Positions 47,051-59,234 of a stretch of 64,000 nt of DNA are shown here, piece after piece. Source of the stretch: Atherix ibis (taxonomy: Eukaryota > Arthropoda > Insecta > Diptera > Athericidae). Below the pieces are notes generated by a model. That model did no database searches, had not been told where the DNA came from, and worked only from the letters and a program-made list of their open reading frames with translations. Where the stretch lies: positions 37,116,811 through 37,180,810 of the forward strand of contig OY282605.1 of the NCBI GenBank assembly GCA_958298945.1, read 5' to 3'. Each line of letters begins with the position of its first letter. The stretch's first letter is position 1. The position numbers and the translations under genes are program-made.

Positions 47051-48715
47051 TGCAGAGTGTAATTATAAAAGTTTATATTTAAAAAAATATATAATTTGAT
47101 TTAAATTAAAATAAATCGAATAAAAAAACAATTTTCAAATTATAGAAATATACTTTCTTTTTAGATAAATATTATTATATAAGTTTTATTATAATTTGAA
47201 TTTTTTTTTCTGCTTATATTTATATTTTCTTTTAAACTTTGTTTTAAAAATATTGCATATACGTATTACTGTCTAACTTTGAATTGAAAAAAATTTTTAT
47301 TTGTTTTTTTTTTGTTAAAAAGAAGAAAATTACTTTTGAATAAACTTTTAAATTGTGATTTCATCCTGTGAGTAGGATAGGGAATTGAAAAACAACCAAA
47401 ATAGCAAAAGTTACTAAACTGCAATATCAAAAATTGGACGTTACTAAAAACAACTGTACCAAAAAAAAAAAAAAAAAAAAATAAAGAAGACATTTTTACC
47501 ACCACCTCCTGTCGATGTGTAGTGATAAAGTTTTATGAGTTTTAAAAATTTTTTGCGAAATAAAAGTTTTTGATTTTTATGTTGGCTCGAATTAACATTC
47601 ATAACACATACTATTCGTTTTCGACAATATTGTCTACAACATTTTCAAGAGTTTATTTTCTTTGCTTTTTCCAATATATAATAATTTTTTATTTTTTTAT
47701 ACACATGCATACACATATATAGTTACCAATTTTACTATAAAGTACATAGAATTAATTATTCATTTTTAGTTAATAATTCTAACTAACTGGAAAGATTTTG
47801 AAAATTTTCTGAACTTTTTATTTTTCTAAACTGAAAAATTTCTTCATGAAAAGATGTAATTTTTGTTGAAAAGAAAATTTTCAAAAGGTGGAAATCTTTC
47901 AAATTTTCTTCCTTAAGAAAATCAACAAAAAAAATTAACTTTATAAAAGAAAGTTTTATTCTGAAGAACTTTAATTAAAATTTGTTTTTTTGTTTTGTTC
48001 ATAATTCACTATTGAAGTTTCGAAAATGTTCTGAATAAAATGAATGAAAATTTAATATACGGAAAATATTAATTTAAATTTATTGAATGGAAAAATAATA
48101 ATAATTTCAATCGAAAGACAATTTGATTCAGCTAAATATGAATAATGAAATTTTAAACTGTGACAATAATTGCTTTTTGAAAATCCACCATTATTACTAC
48201 TATGCTGTTGAATATGGGAATTGATGAATTTTTGATAAAAGTTGATTAAAGTTGAAAATGTTCACATCTTCGTTTCGTGTTGAACGAAAAATAATTTTCT
48301 CTTGAAAAATTGCTATTCATTTCCTGTCAACAAAATCAAATTAAAATCAATTCTTTCATAGTTTTAAGTATGCGTTTCCAATATTTATTATTTATTAACG
48401 AGAGAGTAAAATACATTAAAAAGTAATGCAATTTTATAATGAAATGTGGTGAAAATTTGTTACTTTGTAAAAAAAATAATATACTTTTTGTTAAATATAA
48501 TTCCACTGCAAATTGTCTATTTTTTTATTGAAATTAAAGTCAATTTAATATTTATTAACTTTAATTAAATTTTGAAAAATTATTTGCAACAATAAAATAA
48601 ATATTCTACGATTGTACGTAAAAACTGAAAATTTATTCATCCATTTTAGTTTTACTGATTTTAATTATATAATTAAATTCATTTAAAAGAAATTTGAATT
48701 TTATAATAAAATTTA
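47051..48715. other. AT-rich spacer with a poly-A run
   Basis: No gene seen. A run of about 21 A lies at 47461-47481, possibly a retroposed tail, but no source sequence is recognisable before it. Confidence 0.5.
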
Positions 48716-48719
48716 AATT

Positions 48720-48820
48720 GTTAGCTAAACGATATCTCAGGCCATTTGGCGACAAAGAGAAGGCAGGATTTGAATTCAAGATCACCGCGCTTCGCTAAAT
48801 CAGTGCACTAAATATACTGT
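48720..48820 (-). mobile_element. tRNA-derived SINE-like scrap
   Basis: On the minus strand, TTAGTGCACTGA resembles a Pol III A box and GAATTCAAATCC, about 35 bases on, a B box, with GCGCGGTGATCTTG between. No cloverleaf can be drawn, so a tRNA gene is unlikely. A decayed SINE head fits better. Confidence 0.4.
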
Positions 48821-49335
48821 TTTTAGTGTTTAAAAAATTATAATTAAAATTTTATACTTTTTTTTTAAATTTATAGTCATATTGATTAGCTCTTTTTTAA
48901 ATTTCAATTTATTTTGATTAGCTCTTTAACATGTCAAGGCCTTTAATCACGTGTAATTATCGTAAAAACGATTTTTTTTTCTTCAGAAAATCATTTCTGT
49001 GACGCTCAGAAAATTACGTGTAAAATTGTGCTGGAATAGTGTAACTTCAAATTGTAATTTTTTCGTATGGTGAATAATTTTGAAAAGGATAGACGGAAGC
49101 CCAACGTTCTTAAAATTGGACGCTTAAACGTGAATAATTGCAGCGGTACGTGAAAGTATAGCTTGAAGTCCAGCAGTCTCCATAAAGTATCTCGCACAAG
49201 AATTAAATCTTTCTAAAGTTTTTAATTTTATCCAAGTTTTTATCCAAGAAGATTTGCATTTAAATCCAAAAAAAATTTAAGTAATACAGGATTTCTATAT
49301 CTCAATATATAATTATAATATTTTACGAGTTATAA
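48821..49335. other. AT-rich spacer
   Basis: Nothing recognisable. Confidence 0.45.
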
Positions 49336-49339
49336 TGTC

Positions 49340-49805
49340 ACAGGAAATAGGTAATATGTCCTGGAGCGTATTTGGACTTAAGCGGGTTTGTAAATGCGCA
49401 AAATGGGAACTTCTGCGGATGAAAAAATCTAGGTGAAATTCACTAAATGATTATTAACGGCAGTCTTTTAGTCAGAGTGACTGATGAGAGGTGTATGGAG
49501 ATGCTACAAAGCTTTTTCATACGTGAATTGAGCTAATTGAGATTAGACGGCATGTGATTTTAACAGGATGGCGCTATAAACTACGATAAAAATTCTGCAA
49601 CCAATGTCTCCGAATTATATTGAAAATGGTGATATTAATTGACCACCCCCAGATTTTTTTTTTTTGACCTTTGGAAAGATCTAGGCTAATCGATCGGAGA
49701 TAAATTAATAGCTTTAAAAAGATATACGCAACGAAATCAATGAAATTATCCTGGAAATGTGAGAAATCTCCTTAGAAAATGTTATCAAAAAAGCAAATAT
49801 TTACT
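49340..49805 (+). pseudogene. DD41D transposase relic, C-terminal half
   Basis: Near 49485-49575 the frame reads RVTDERCMEMLQSFF, then LDGM-F-QDGAIN (second Asp region, with stops where W and Q are expected). NGDIN and PPP follow near 49625-49650 in another frame, then KLIALKRYTQRNQ. The order equals the copy at 27726-28812. The third Asp is lost. Confidence 0.65.
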
Positions 49806-49809
49806 GCAA

Positions 49810-50430
49810 GGCTTTTTTAAATAATTTTGATAGATATCTACAACTACACATACATACATAAATTGTAGCAAGTAAATTTTTTAATAAGGACAAGTTGACG
49901 GGAAAGTATAACGAAGCAATAAACACCCATCGATGTGTCTTAAAATATCACGAGAGTATTGCTTTTTCAGTCATCGTTAAGATTTATTGGAGGAGGAGTT
50001 GATGATACTTCTTTAACAAGAGGTGATTTAGACGAGGATGCAAATGTTGCGTAGTGGGTTAAGCAGATTTCGTATACAAAAGTAACTTTAGATGACGGGG
50101 AATAGTTCGATTACTTACATAATATGGTAGTGATTAGATTCGGAATGAGTTTAAAAGCTTCGTTTAATTCAAAGTTCAAGTCTGTAAGTCCAAATTGGCT
50201 ATAGTTTTGTATTGTTAGCTTTGATCTGGTGTCTAAGCATCTATTATGGTATGAAAAAGAAATTTGAAGAATTGTAAAGAGAGGAAAGATTTTAAAACTT
50301 GGATAAATTTTAAAATTTTTAGAAACATAAAGTTCTACAGCATTATGGTCAATGAAGACCTTACTCACGGAGCACATGTTTCTGCTAGGCATGCTAGTTT
50401 TATGTGTAGATTGCGGGTTACTCAAGGTTT
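49810..50430 (-). mobile_element. Jockey LINE, internally deleted
   Basis: An endonuclease-end scrap (KVFIDHNAVELYV near 50360-50330) is joined to the RT C-terminus (TRSKLTIQNY near 50230, FGLTDLNFELNE near 50195). The tail has CACATCGATGGGTGTTT and GTAGTTGTAGATATCTATC before an A-rich end near 49810, matching the 3' UTR of 15171-17492. Confidence 0.7.
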
Positions 50431-51315
50431 TAGCAGATATCTGCTTTCACACCAACTATAAACAGAAAAAATCATGCCGGAATATATACGGGATAATTGA
50501 GTTACCCGAAAGTGTTAAGCTCTCCATGGTAGGGGAGGAAGAAGAAAAAAGCAAGAATGGTGAAATATAATAACAAAAATATAAAACAAACTAAAAAAAA
50601 ACTATCAAGACAGACAGGAAAGACATAGGTATTGAAAGGAAAGGTATACAAATTGAGCAGGATAAAATTTATTAAAAAGAAAATAATTTTAAAAAATTTT
50701 GGTAGGTTTAAAAACAATTTTTTTTACTAAGAAAAATATAAGTCTTTCGCTCCCTGGCCTATCCTTAAATCAGCCCTATGACAATCCGCGGCCAAATAAA
50801 TTTAGAGTATCCATTTTTTGAACGACGATGATCATTTTTCAGCCCATCTTAAGGCAGTGCTATTGTTGAGCCAGATACCTGTTGGGAAGAGGAACCTTGA
50901 ATAAAAATATCCAATTAGCTAAAATTAATTATAATGTTTAATTTATTTTTAAAAAAAATATCGTACATAAATATTTATTGGTTTTAACACAAATTGGTGA
51001 GTTTATATTTTTTAAGAGATCGTTTTCTTTTTCAAATTGCAATTTCATTAAGATTAACACAAAATTTTATACCATATCGTTGCTGCAAATTTTACTGCTA
51101 TATTTTTCGTAAAGGATAAGATTTACAAAAAAATTTACTATACGTCTAGGAGGGATTAACGTGCAAGCTATAAGGGGAAGAAGCCTGCAGTATTCTTTTG
51201 ACATATCTTATAACCTTTATCAACTTATAATTATATAATAAATATTATATCTTATAATTTTGAGAAGAAGCAAGTCCTATAAGAAAAGATTTAAATTTTG
51301 CGCCATTTGTGGGAT
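50431..51315. other. Spacer, possible LINE 5' scraps
   Basis: No gene seen. GGCCAAATAAATTTAGAGTA near 50793 resembles 36918. GGAGGGATTAACGTGCAAGCTAT near 51147 resembles a stretch near 60577. Confidence 0.4.
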
Positions 51316-51319
51316 AAAG

Positions 51320-51745
51320 TGTCATCAACGAAAAACAAAGATGGCGCGTGACAGCTGTCATTAAATATGGAGCGATAAATGAATGAACAACGCATTTTCA
51401 TTGTAAGGCAATATTTTAAAAATAATTAATTAAGACTAAATATATTCGGAATAGTGTTTTAATTTTATTAACTGTGATGAAATGAATTAGAAAATTAAGG
51501 GAGACTGGATTAATTAGTGATCTTAAACACTCTAATCGTCCTTCAACAAGTCATTTAACACAAAATATCGAAGCAGTTCGTGAGTGTGTTGCTGGGAGTC
51601 CTCAAGAACTGAAGCCTACTGACCTACATCTTCAGCGTTGAGGCTCATTTTTATCTTGATGGCTAGGGTAATCGATAAGATTGTCGCATTTGGAGATCGG
51701 TTTTCCGTTAATTCAACAAAGCTTCATCAAATATGCTTTTTTCTA
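51320..51745 (+). pseudogene. DD41D transposase relic, N-terminal part
   Basis: ATG near 51383 (MNEQRIFIVRQYFKNN), then KLRETGLISDLKHSNRPS near 51490-51545, TQNIEAVRECVAGSP near 51560-51600 and QELKPTDLH near 51605. A jump follows to VEAHFYLDG (first Asp changed from SDEAHF to VEAHF). The 5' leader with ACAGCTGTCATT matches that of the minus-strand copies near 57480 and 57790. Confidence 0.75.
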
Positions 51746-52435
51746 TTCAATATGTTTTTTTTTGGACAAAAATAAAATCCCTTTTAAATTAATAACAAAA
51801 TAATATCAGCATCAATTGCAGAGTTTCATATAAAATATTTGTAAGATTTAACTTTCTTGCTCAAGGAAAAATTGTATTCGGTTTTTATAAAAGTGTATTT
51901 ATTATTTATTTAATATTTACATGAAATATTTTTTATTATTTTTTTTTTCAAAATTACAAAATTATAAATGTTCTATTTCAAAATCACAGCAATTTTTGTA
52001 TTAAAAAGAAACAAAAGTTAAAAACTCTTACCTTTAAAATCAATAAATTCAGAAATCGAAATATTTACGATATTATTTCTAAATGCACTCAAATTTAACA
52101 ATTATGCTCTTTTTAAAGCTATTTGAAAAATTATCTTATTACCTTCTCTAATACAAAGGAACAAATTCACTTCAGGCTATATTCTTAAACAGAAAAACAG
52201 TCAATCGACTAAAGTTTCAAAGGATGAATTTACCTGGGTTTTCTTAACATAAAAATAGAAAACATTCTCAATTTCTTAGTCGAATTTCGAAAGCAAAAGG
52301 ATTTAGTTCAATTTTTATTTATAAAGGAAAAACAAAATAACTTTTTTTTCGAATGGGTTTGTTTTGCCAAATTTTTTGTGTGGAATATATTTCAAAAGTT
52401 GTGGAGTTAAAAATATTCAACAACAAAGGAGGTGT
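51746..52435. other. AT-rich spacer
   Basis: Nothing recognisable. Confidence 0.5.
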
Positions 52436-52439
52436 GGCA

Positions 52440-53060
52440 GAAACGTTATGAGAATATTTTTTTTATAATTAACTTTTGCTCAGTAACATGTTCTTTTTGG
52501 GGAAACTACAATACTTCGGGCAGCTAGCACATGTAAATACATCAGCTGAGGCGTTGATTCCACTCCTTGCCATAACAATGGCCTTCAGTATCTCGGTTAT
52601 GATCCTTTCAATATTATCGACAGCAAGAATCTTTCAAATATTATTCGATTTTAGAAAACAAAAATGCATCAGGGCTAGTGAACCACAGAAATCTCTTTTT
52701 TTCGACAAAAACTTTTTGATGCAGATTGTCACATGACATACGACATTTTAAGTATCTACAATAACCGATCTTGTGTGAAAAATCCATTTTTTTAGCCTTT
52801 GAAGGACTTTTTTTATAAAATACTTACTAACCAACAGTTTGACGACACAAGAGCCCACTCTCGGTTCACATTTTTATCAATTTTCGATTTTAAAGTCCTC
52901 GCTTTCATTACTAATCGGTTTTTGAAACGACTCACGAACAAGCTTTTTGGAGGGAAAATGCACAGCGTTGCCAGATCGCTCTCAATATATCGTACTAAGT
53001 GGATCAGTTCTGTATTTTTTCAATGGTTTGATCTGAAACTTTATTTCTTAGCGGAGTATA
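52440..53060 (-). mobile_element. R1-type LINE scrap
   Basis: Read leftwards, ITEILKAIVMARSG near 52610-52570 resembles the segment before the RT core in R1 elements. At 52845-53010, GTTCACATTTTTATCA and TACTAAGTGGATCAGTTC match the stretch at 60495-60675, which adjoins another R1 relic. Heavily decayed. The two parts may be out of order. Confidence 0.4.
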
Positions 53061-55650
53061 TTATTTCATTAGGTATAAAATTTAATATATTTTAAATTAA
53101 ATTAAATGAACAAAAATTAATTGCCCCGTCTATATGGTCGCGTAATTACCGATTGAGTAAAAGCTTAGGTGAACTTTAAGCAAAATAAGTGTTTATGCGT
53201 TCAATTAGGATTGCATGACATTCATAAACTTATCTAGAAAATAAATAGAGCACTAGCTGCTGGTTGGTTACATACCATCTATCTAATTTGACAATAATAT
53301 CGCAACGAAAACTGGCCCAGAAGTAAATGAAAAGGACACCCGACCAAAACGTTGAGCACTTGAATAAAATTTATTCCATGGCAGACATTGATGTAAGACA
53401 AAGAATAACCGCAAATTGAAAATTCTTGTAGTGAATTCAATCGTCATCCGCTATAAAAGGGATAACTTCATTCCCAAATCAATTAAGAGAACTTTTTACT
53501 AATTGCAACATTTTTGCTTTAATTACTCAAACTCAAAATATAGCCACACTAAAGCTATAGTTAAATTACAATGTTTACATAAAGATCTAATTAAGTTCGC
53601 ATCAGACTTCTTTTGCCATCGTAATTTCAGTATTCGCATCAGAATACTAAAATTTGCATGCAATTATTCACTTTTAAACTTCTTTGCTTTTAAAATGTCT
53701 GTCGTTTTTCTATTAATTTTTTTTGTGTGCACATTTTCAATTTTTTCCTTTTTTTTCAATTTAACTAACGTATCTAAATAAAAGTTTATTTATTTTGTTT
53801 TGTTTAAGCTTTAAACGTTAAATAAATATTTTCACTTTTAGTATACCATAGAGAAATGGACTTTGATTAATTTAAAATGCAATAAAAATAAGAGAATTCA
53901 TTCTAAAACCAAACAGTAAATTGAATGCTTTCAAATATGTTTAAATTTACAGATTTTCTACGCTTAGTAAATATTAAATTTATTTGCAACATGAATTTCT
54001 GTTGTATTATGAAAGTATTTGCATTTATTTAATTTGATAAATGCAAATTACTTTGCAAACAAACACGAGATTTTAAAGGATGGGACTGAACATTGAATGT
54101 TTAGATATACCTTTTTAATTTCTTAAAACCAAACCTAAAAAAAAATATTTTATAATTTAATGTAATGTCTATTCATGTTTTATGAATTTTTTATTAGAAT
54201 TCCAGACAATCGCAAATCATCTTTGATTATATATAATTTGAATAAGTGACTAATCAAGTGCATTTTAGGTCAATGCAAGTGCATTGCGATTGATGCGTTG
54301 TTAATATTATATTAAAATTTTCTTGTGAAAGGCTTTTGATTAATCTGCTGTGTAATGAGCTTTAATATTGTCCTTAATTGATGAAAGGATTAGAAACTAG
54401 ACAAGCCTCATAGTATAAACTGGGAGATATAAGATCACCATTACTCTCTAAGAAATAGTATCTAGCGATGATGGTAAGGATTGATTATTTATCTAATGCC
54501 ATTCACAGTTGATTAAGGAGTGGATACATGTTACACGACAATTATTATCAATATCAGGTAATTATTAGGTTATTAATATACTCAATTATTAATATGAAGT
54601 AATATTGTTTTTCCTTCAATATTAATTTATGCTACAATTAATATAATTTCATGTCTATTATTGGTAAAGTCTCAGCTGGATAAATCCTGAAATTACATTC
54701 AGTACTAGTAAATCGACATCTACCACATATATTATTCTAATTAAATATTTATTAATATTATGTTCGTAGTTAGTGTTTACCACGTAGTATTTAAACTGTT
54801 CCAAGTTGTTTAGGTATTGATGTAAGAATTGAAATAGTCCTACTACAAAATTATAGAACATTAACGTACGCGTATATAATCGTTATGATTATCATATTAT
54901 TCAAAATGACTTTCATAATATATCCAGTTAAAATAGTAATATTTATAATTTTATTATAGAACTCTGTACAAGAATAGATGACACGTTAAGATGAACGTCT
55001 ATCATCATCGCATATAAGATTTGCATAATTTAATAATTTAGATTCTTGAAATGTGTAGAGAAATTTTATTAACATTAAATATGTTCTTTATAAATTAAAT
55101 GAAATACTCTCGAGATATTAACACAATTTTATGAAATTGTATATTTAATAATAAAACGTATAGGCAAATTTTAATTACTGTGTGTATTATCAATAAAAAA
55201 TAGGTAATAGAATTTAAGATATAAATCTTATTTACTAAAGTATAGAACAATATTCCTAATAATTCTGAAAAAAGACATTGTAAAGATTTATCTAATTGCT
55301 AGTTCGGAAAATAATATTAAACAAAAAAATACTTAAATTTATATTTAAATAAAAATTCCTTTTAAAATATTATTTAAAATTTGCCATTTTTTACAATTTT
55401 TAAACATTATTTAAAAAATAGCAAAACTTTTTGCAGCACTCAATAATTTAGAGGTAAATTCTCATAATTTTTTCAAACATTTCAGGCTGTTATTCGGCTC
55501 ATTATTCGACGGATGTTTATTTTTAAATGCTCGAAAAATTTAAGATTTTCTGTAAAAATACTAACGTTTATATAAATCTATAATGAAAATGCAACATCAC
55601 CAAAACCGTTCTAGGAACTTTTCGCACAATCAAGCCAAAATTTATCATGT
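53061..55650. other. AT-rich spacer
   Basis: No gene is supported. A TATA-like CTATAAAAGGG lies at 53451-53461, and a 28-codon ATG frame at 53695-53781 resembles a secretion leader (SVVFLLIFFVCTFSIFSF). Both may be chance. Confidence 0.4.
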
Positions 55651-55651
55651 A

Positions 55652-56574
55652 CGAGGTCTGTTCAGTAAGTATCGCGAATTTTGAATTTCCGCTGGTTACG
55701 TATAATCGATTTTCGATTTTTTGTGGCGTTATGTTGGTACTCATGTCTCTCATTTATGCCAAAAAGTTCGGCTATTTTTAATTTTCAGTTAATTTTTGAC
55801 ATCTGCTTTGCACGCACGTGTTTTGGCTGGTCTTCGATTTTTGCCCATTCCAAAAAATGGATCAAAGAATCTGTTTCAGGAATAAGAAAAAGCCACAGGG
55901 GGCCAGATCTGGGTAATACGGTGGCTGCGGCATTATTAGTGTGTTGTTTTTGGCCAAAAATTCGCGCACAAGCAACGATGCGTGAGCGGGGGCGTTATCA
56001 TGGTGCAAAAGCCAATTTTTGTTCTTCCACAAATCCGGCCGTTTCTGGCGGATTGCTTCACGCAACTTGCGCATAACTTTCAGGCAATATTTCTTATTGA
56101 CCGTTCTACCCTGCGGCAAGAACTCATGATGCACCACTCTCTTGCAATCGAAGAAATCTAAGCAAAACCTTCACATTTGACCGAACTTGGCGCGCTTCTT
56201 TCGGTCTTGGCTCATGCGGCAGCTTCCATTGGGATGATTGAGCTTTGGTTTCCAAGTCATAACCAAAAACCCATGATTCGTCACCAGTTATGACCATCTG
56301 GAGCAAATTCGGGTCGTCGCGGACAGAGTACAACAGCTCCTTAGAAATGTTAATGCGATGTTGTTTTTGGTCGAAAATGGGCAAAAATCAAAGACGAGCA
56401 AAAAACACGTGCAAGCAAAGCAACTGTCAAAAATTAACTGAACATTCAAAATGGCCGAACTTGTCGGCATAAGCGAGAGATATGAGTACCAACATAACGC
56501 CACAAAAACTCGAAAACCGAATATACGTAACCAGCGGAAATTCAAAATTCGCGATACTTTTTGAACAGAATTTG
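55652..56574 (-). mobile_element. Fold-back mariner A copy 4
   Basis: 923 bp with TA at 55650-55651 and 56575-56576. Unlike the other copies, both ends are the 5' end of the element: 55652-55849 and 56376-56574 form an inverted repeat of about 198 bp, each carrying the leader with TGGTACTCAT, AGTTAATTTTTGACA and GATTTTTGCCCATT. The normal 3' end is absent. Between the arms lies minus-strand transposase: FDQKQHRINISKELL, VITGDESWVFGYD, VHHEFLPQGRTVNK, LLHHDNAPAHASLL and PDLAPCGFFLF, where the third catalytic Asp is Gly. The left arm extends to the start codon region (MDQRIC near 55858). Confidence 0.9.
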
Positions 56575-56599
56575 TAATATGAGTTATTGCAGGATTTTA

Positions 56600-57178
56600 A
56601 CAAAATCACATATAGTTTAAATCAAAATCGTTTAGGTAATGGTTTTGACGAAAACGGTCATTATTGATGGTAATGGTGTCTCCTTCTTCATTTTCATAGA
56701 ATGACTCTTTCAAACGATAATACCTAGCATACAGTCACTTTTCGTGGATACAAAGTCACTTGTGGATTTCCGAAGCCCTTCATATAATAATTCTGCTTAT
56801 TGACGTGTCTACTGAGCAAGAGTTCAGCCTCATCCTCTCAAAAACTTGGCTACTGAAAAATAACATATTGGGTGTGGTACTGTCTTGTTGAAAACATATG
56901 GCATCCGCATCCATATCTTTCAATTCAGGCACAAAAGCTGGACTATCGTGTCGATATAGTGAGCACCATTAACTGCTGTTGCCTGACCAGCTGGATTTTC
57001 GAAGTAAGAATGGTCCGATGATGCCTCTAGACCCAAAAACTTATTGTTTATGTATCCACTTATTGTTGTTCTATAATCCATTAAACGAACTCCACTTGCG
57101 TTGTCAGTAGGCTTCAGTTCTTGAGTCAATTGAACTTTGTATACATGAAGATACAAATATTTCCTGAGAATACGCTTC
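56600..57178 (-). pseudogene. DD41D transposase relic, scrambled
   Basis: Read leftwards: KRILRKYLYLHVYKVQLTQE near 57185-57125, ELKPTD, then a jump to GIIGPF-LLRKSSW-type and AVNGAHYIDTIVQ near 56990-56930, and CFQQDS near 56890 (second Asp). After that, near 56840-56745, DEAELLLSRHVNKQNYY and NPQVTLYPRKVTV appear, which belong before the preceding pieces. Two copies or a rearrangement are needed to explain the order. Confidence 0.7.
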
Positions 57179-57179
57179 T

Positions 57180-57500
57180 CGAAATGTCCAATTCATGACC
57201 ACAGTACCGAATTGATATACCTCGATGTTTGTGTTAAACGACTGGTTAAAGGACGGCCAGAGTATTTAAAATCACCTAAATTTTTTTTATTAATCTCTTC
57301 ACAGTTGATGAAGTTAAATCACTATCCTGACTATATTTTGAACGAAAACTAAAAAGTGTATCTGCCAAACCTTCATTATTTTAAAAATATTGATCAACAA
57401 TGAAAACGCGTTTCTCTTTCGTGTAGTCGTCTATTTTTAATAACCTTCAACTGTCAGCTGTCACACTGTCTTTTCTATTTGTTGGCAGCATCTAACCGCA
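57180..57500 (-). repeat. DD41D 5' end, unit A
   Basis: Leader plus N-terminus (KRVFIVDQYFKNNEGLADTL near 57410-57350; KYSGRPLTSRLTQ near 57265-57225). It continues into the relic to its left. Unit B repeats it side by side. Confidence 0.75.
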
Positions 57501-57835
57501 CAAATGTCCAATTTATGATCACGGTGCCGAATTAATGTTGTTGGACTCCCAGCAACACTCTCACAAACTAGTTCGATGTTTTGTGTTGAACGAATTGTTA
57601 AAAGACGGCCACAGTGTTTAAGATCACTTAAATTTTATAATTAATCTTTTTCACAGTTGATGAAGCTAATCATTATTCCGACCATATTTTGAACGAAAAC
57701 TACAAAGTGTAGCTGCCAAACTTTCCTTATTTATAAAATAATGCTCAGTAATTTTAAATAACCCTAAATTGTCAGCTGTCATGCTGTTTTTTTTTCGCTG
57801 GTAACACTTTACTGCACAATTGGCGCAAAATTCAA
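57501..57835 (-). repeat. DD41D 5' end, unit B
   Basis: A second copy of the same leader and N-terminus (ESLAATLCSFRSKYGRNND near 57740-57690; NIELVCESVAGSPTTLIRHR near 57575-57520). It stops at HKLDI and runs directly into the leader of unit A, so it is a partial tandem copy. Confidence 0.75.
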
Positions 57836-58945
57836 ATCATGCAAGATACTTAAGACTTCATATATTTATAGACATTTATTTTAATTTAATCAAATTTTTA
57901 AGTTTTAATTCAATCTTTAATGGAAAATGTCAAAATAAAAAACGAAAAAATAATAATCAAATAAATATAAATGTTTAACATTTATTACGAAACGAGACAG
58001 TATATTTAAAACTAAAAAAATGGATTATTCTGTATAAATGGAAAGAAAATTTATTTTTTAGATTTAAAATTTTTTTATTCAACTATTTTTTTTTTATAAA
58101 AGATTTAAAATACTTTGAAAACGTGATAATACAAATTGAAATATGTCTTATCAAACACTACTTAACTATTTTCTTAGATTTATGCATGTTTATTTATGAA
58201 TACTTTGATTTACCATTTATTTATTTTTTGCTATAGTATATTTTATTTTTTAATAATAAAATCTGACTGTTATAATAATATATCATTTTATATGGACATA
58301 TGTACGAGTACATGGCCATGTTTTGGATTATTTTTAACAATGGGAAAGAAATTTGTAAGTACAAACGAGAAAAATCCTCCAAGGCAATAACGAAACGAAT
58401 AAATATTTTTCCAATAATACACATAATAATAATTCAATAAGAAAAAGTTCCCATGTTCCCAAATCCACAAATTCTACTCAATAATCTGAAGCTTTATATT
58501 ATGTTGGCGATGGATTTACAAGGCAAAAAAATGACTCTGAATGGAATAAGAAAAATATCCACTTGGAAAACTGTTCAATGAAGGCGTACAAATTTTATTT
58601 ATTTACAATATAATGAATAACGTTAAGAAATTGTTATGTAATTTCTCTTCTTCAAATAGTCAATAACAAATTTCATGTACTATATTAGAACTTTAACATA
58701 TAAAATAATATAAATTTTCCGTTAATGCATTTTTTATTTTTCTTGGACTGATTTGTATGATGGAGCATAAGACTTTCTCTCTTAATGTACGGAGAAGAAT
58801 AACCTATTTTCATGTGATTTGTTTCTGTAAGAAAAGTTTACTTATTTTAAGATATTAAATTTTTTTTTTGTTCTGTATGCAATAATATAATTTTATTTTA
58901 ATACATCCAATGTTATTCCCTTTTAAAGTAGTTCCATTGGGCAGC
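57836..58945. other. AT-rich spacer
   Basis: Nothing recognisable. Confidence 0.5.
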
Positions 58946-58951
58946 GGTGGT

Positions 58952-59209
58952 TCAATCTACTGAAAGATTTGAAGAAGAATCATCTGCAGGTCTTTGGTTA
59001 CACTCCTTACGACGATACAGACAAATGTAAGAATGATGTTCTTTCAACTGTTTTATAATCTTGGAAACCTCAAAAAAATAACTTATTATATTGGTTGATA
59101 AGGGGTTGGAGAGGAGTGTAAAGGATTTACTGGGTAAACGAATGGATTTATTTTTCAGAATAAAAAAACTCCTTGATGGTGATGACATTATTAAAGTGGG
59201 CATTATCAT
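58952..59209 (-). other. Unassigned 85-codon open frame
   Basis: ATG at 59209, stop at 58952. Less AT-biased than its flanks, Ser-rich, with KIIKQLKEHHSYICLYRRKE in the second half. No family recognised. It lies just 3' of the R1 relic and could be a host exon or unrelated. Confidence 0.2.
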
Positions 59210-59234
59210 TCAAGTGTCTTATTTTATTTAATGT

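Noticed and set aside
48720..48820. tRNA gene
   Set aside because: Only box-like motifs are present; no acceptor stem or anticodon arm can be drawn.
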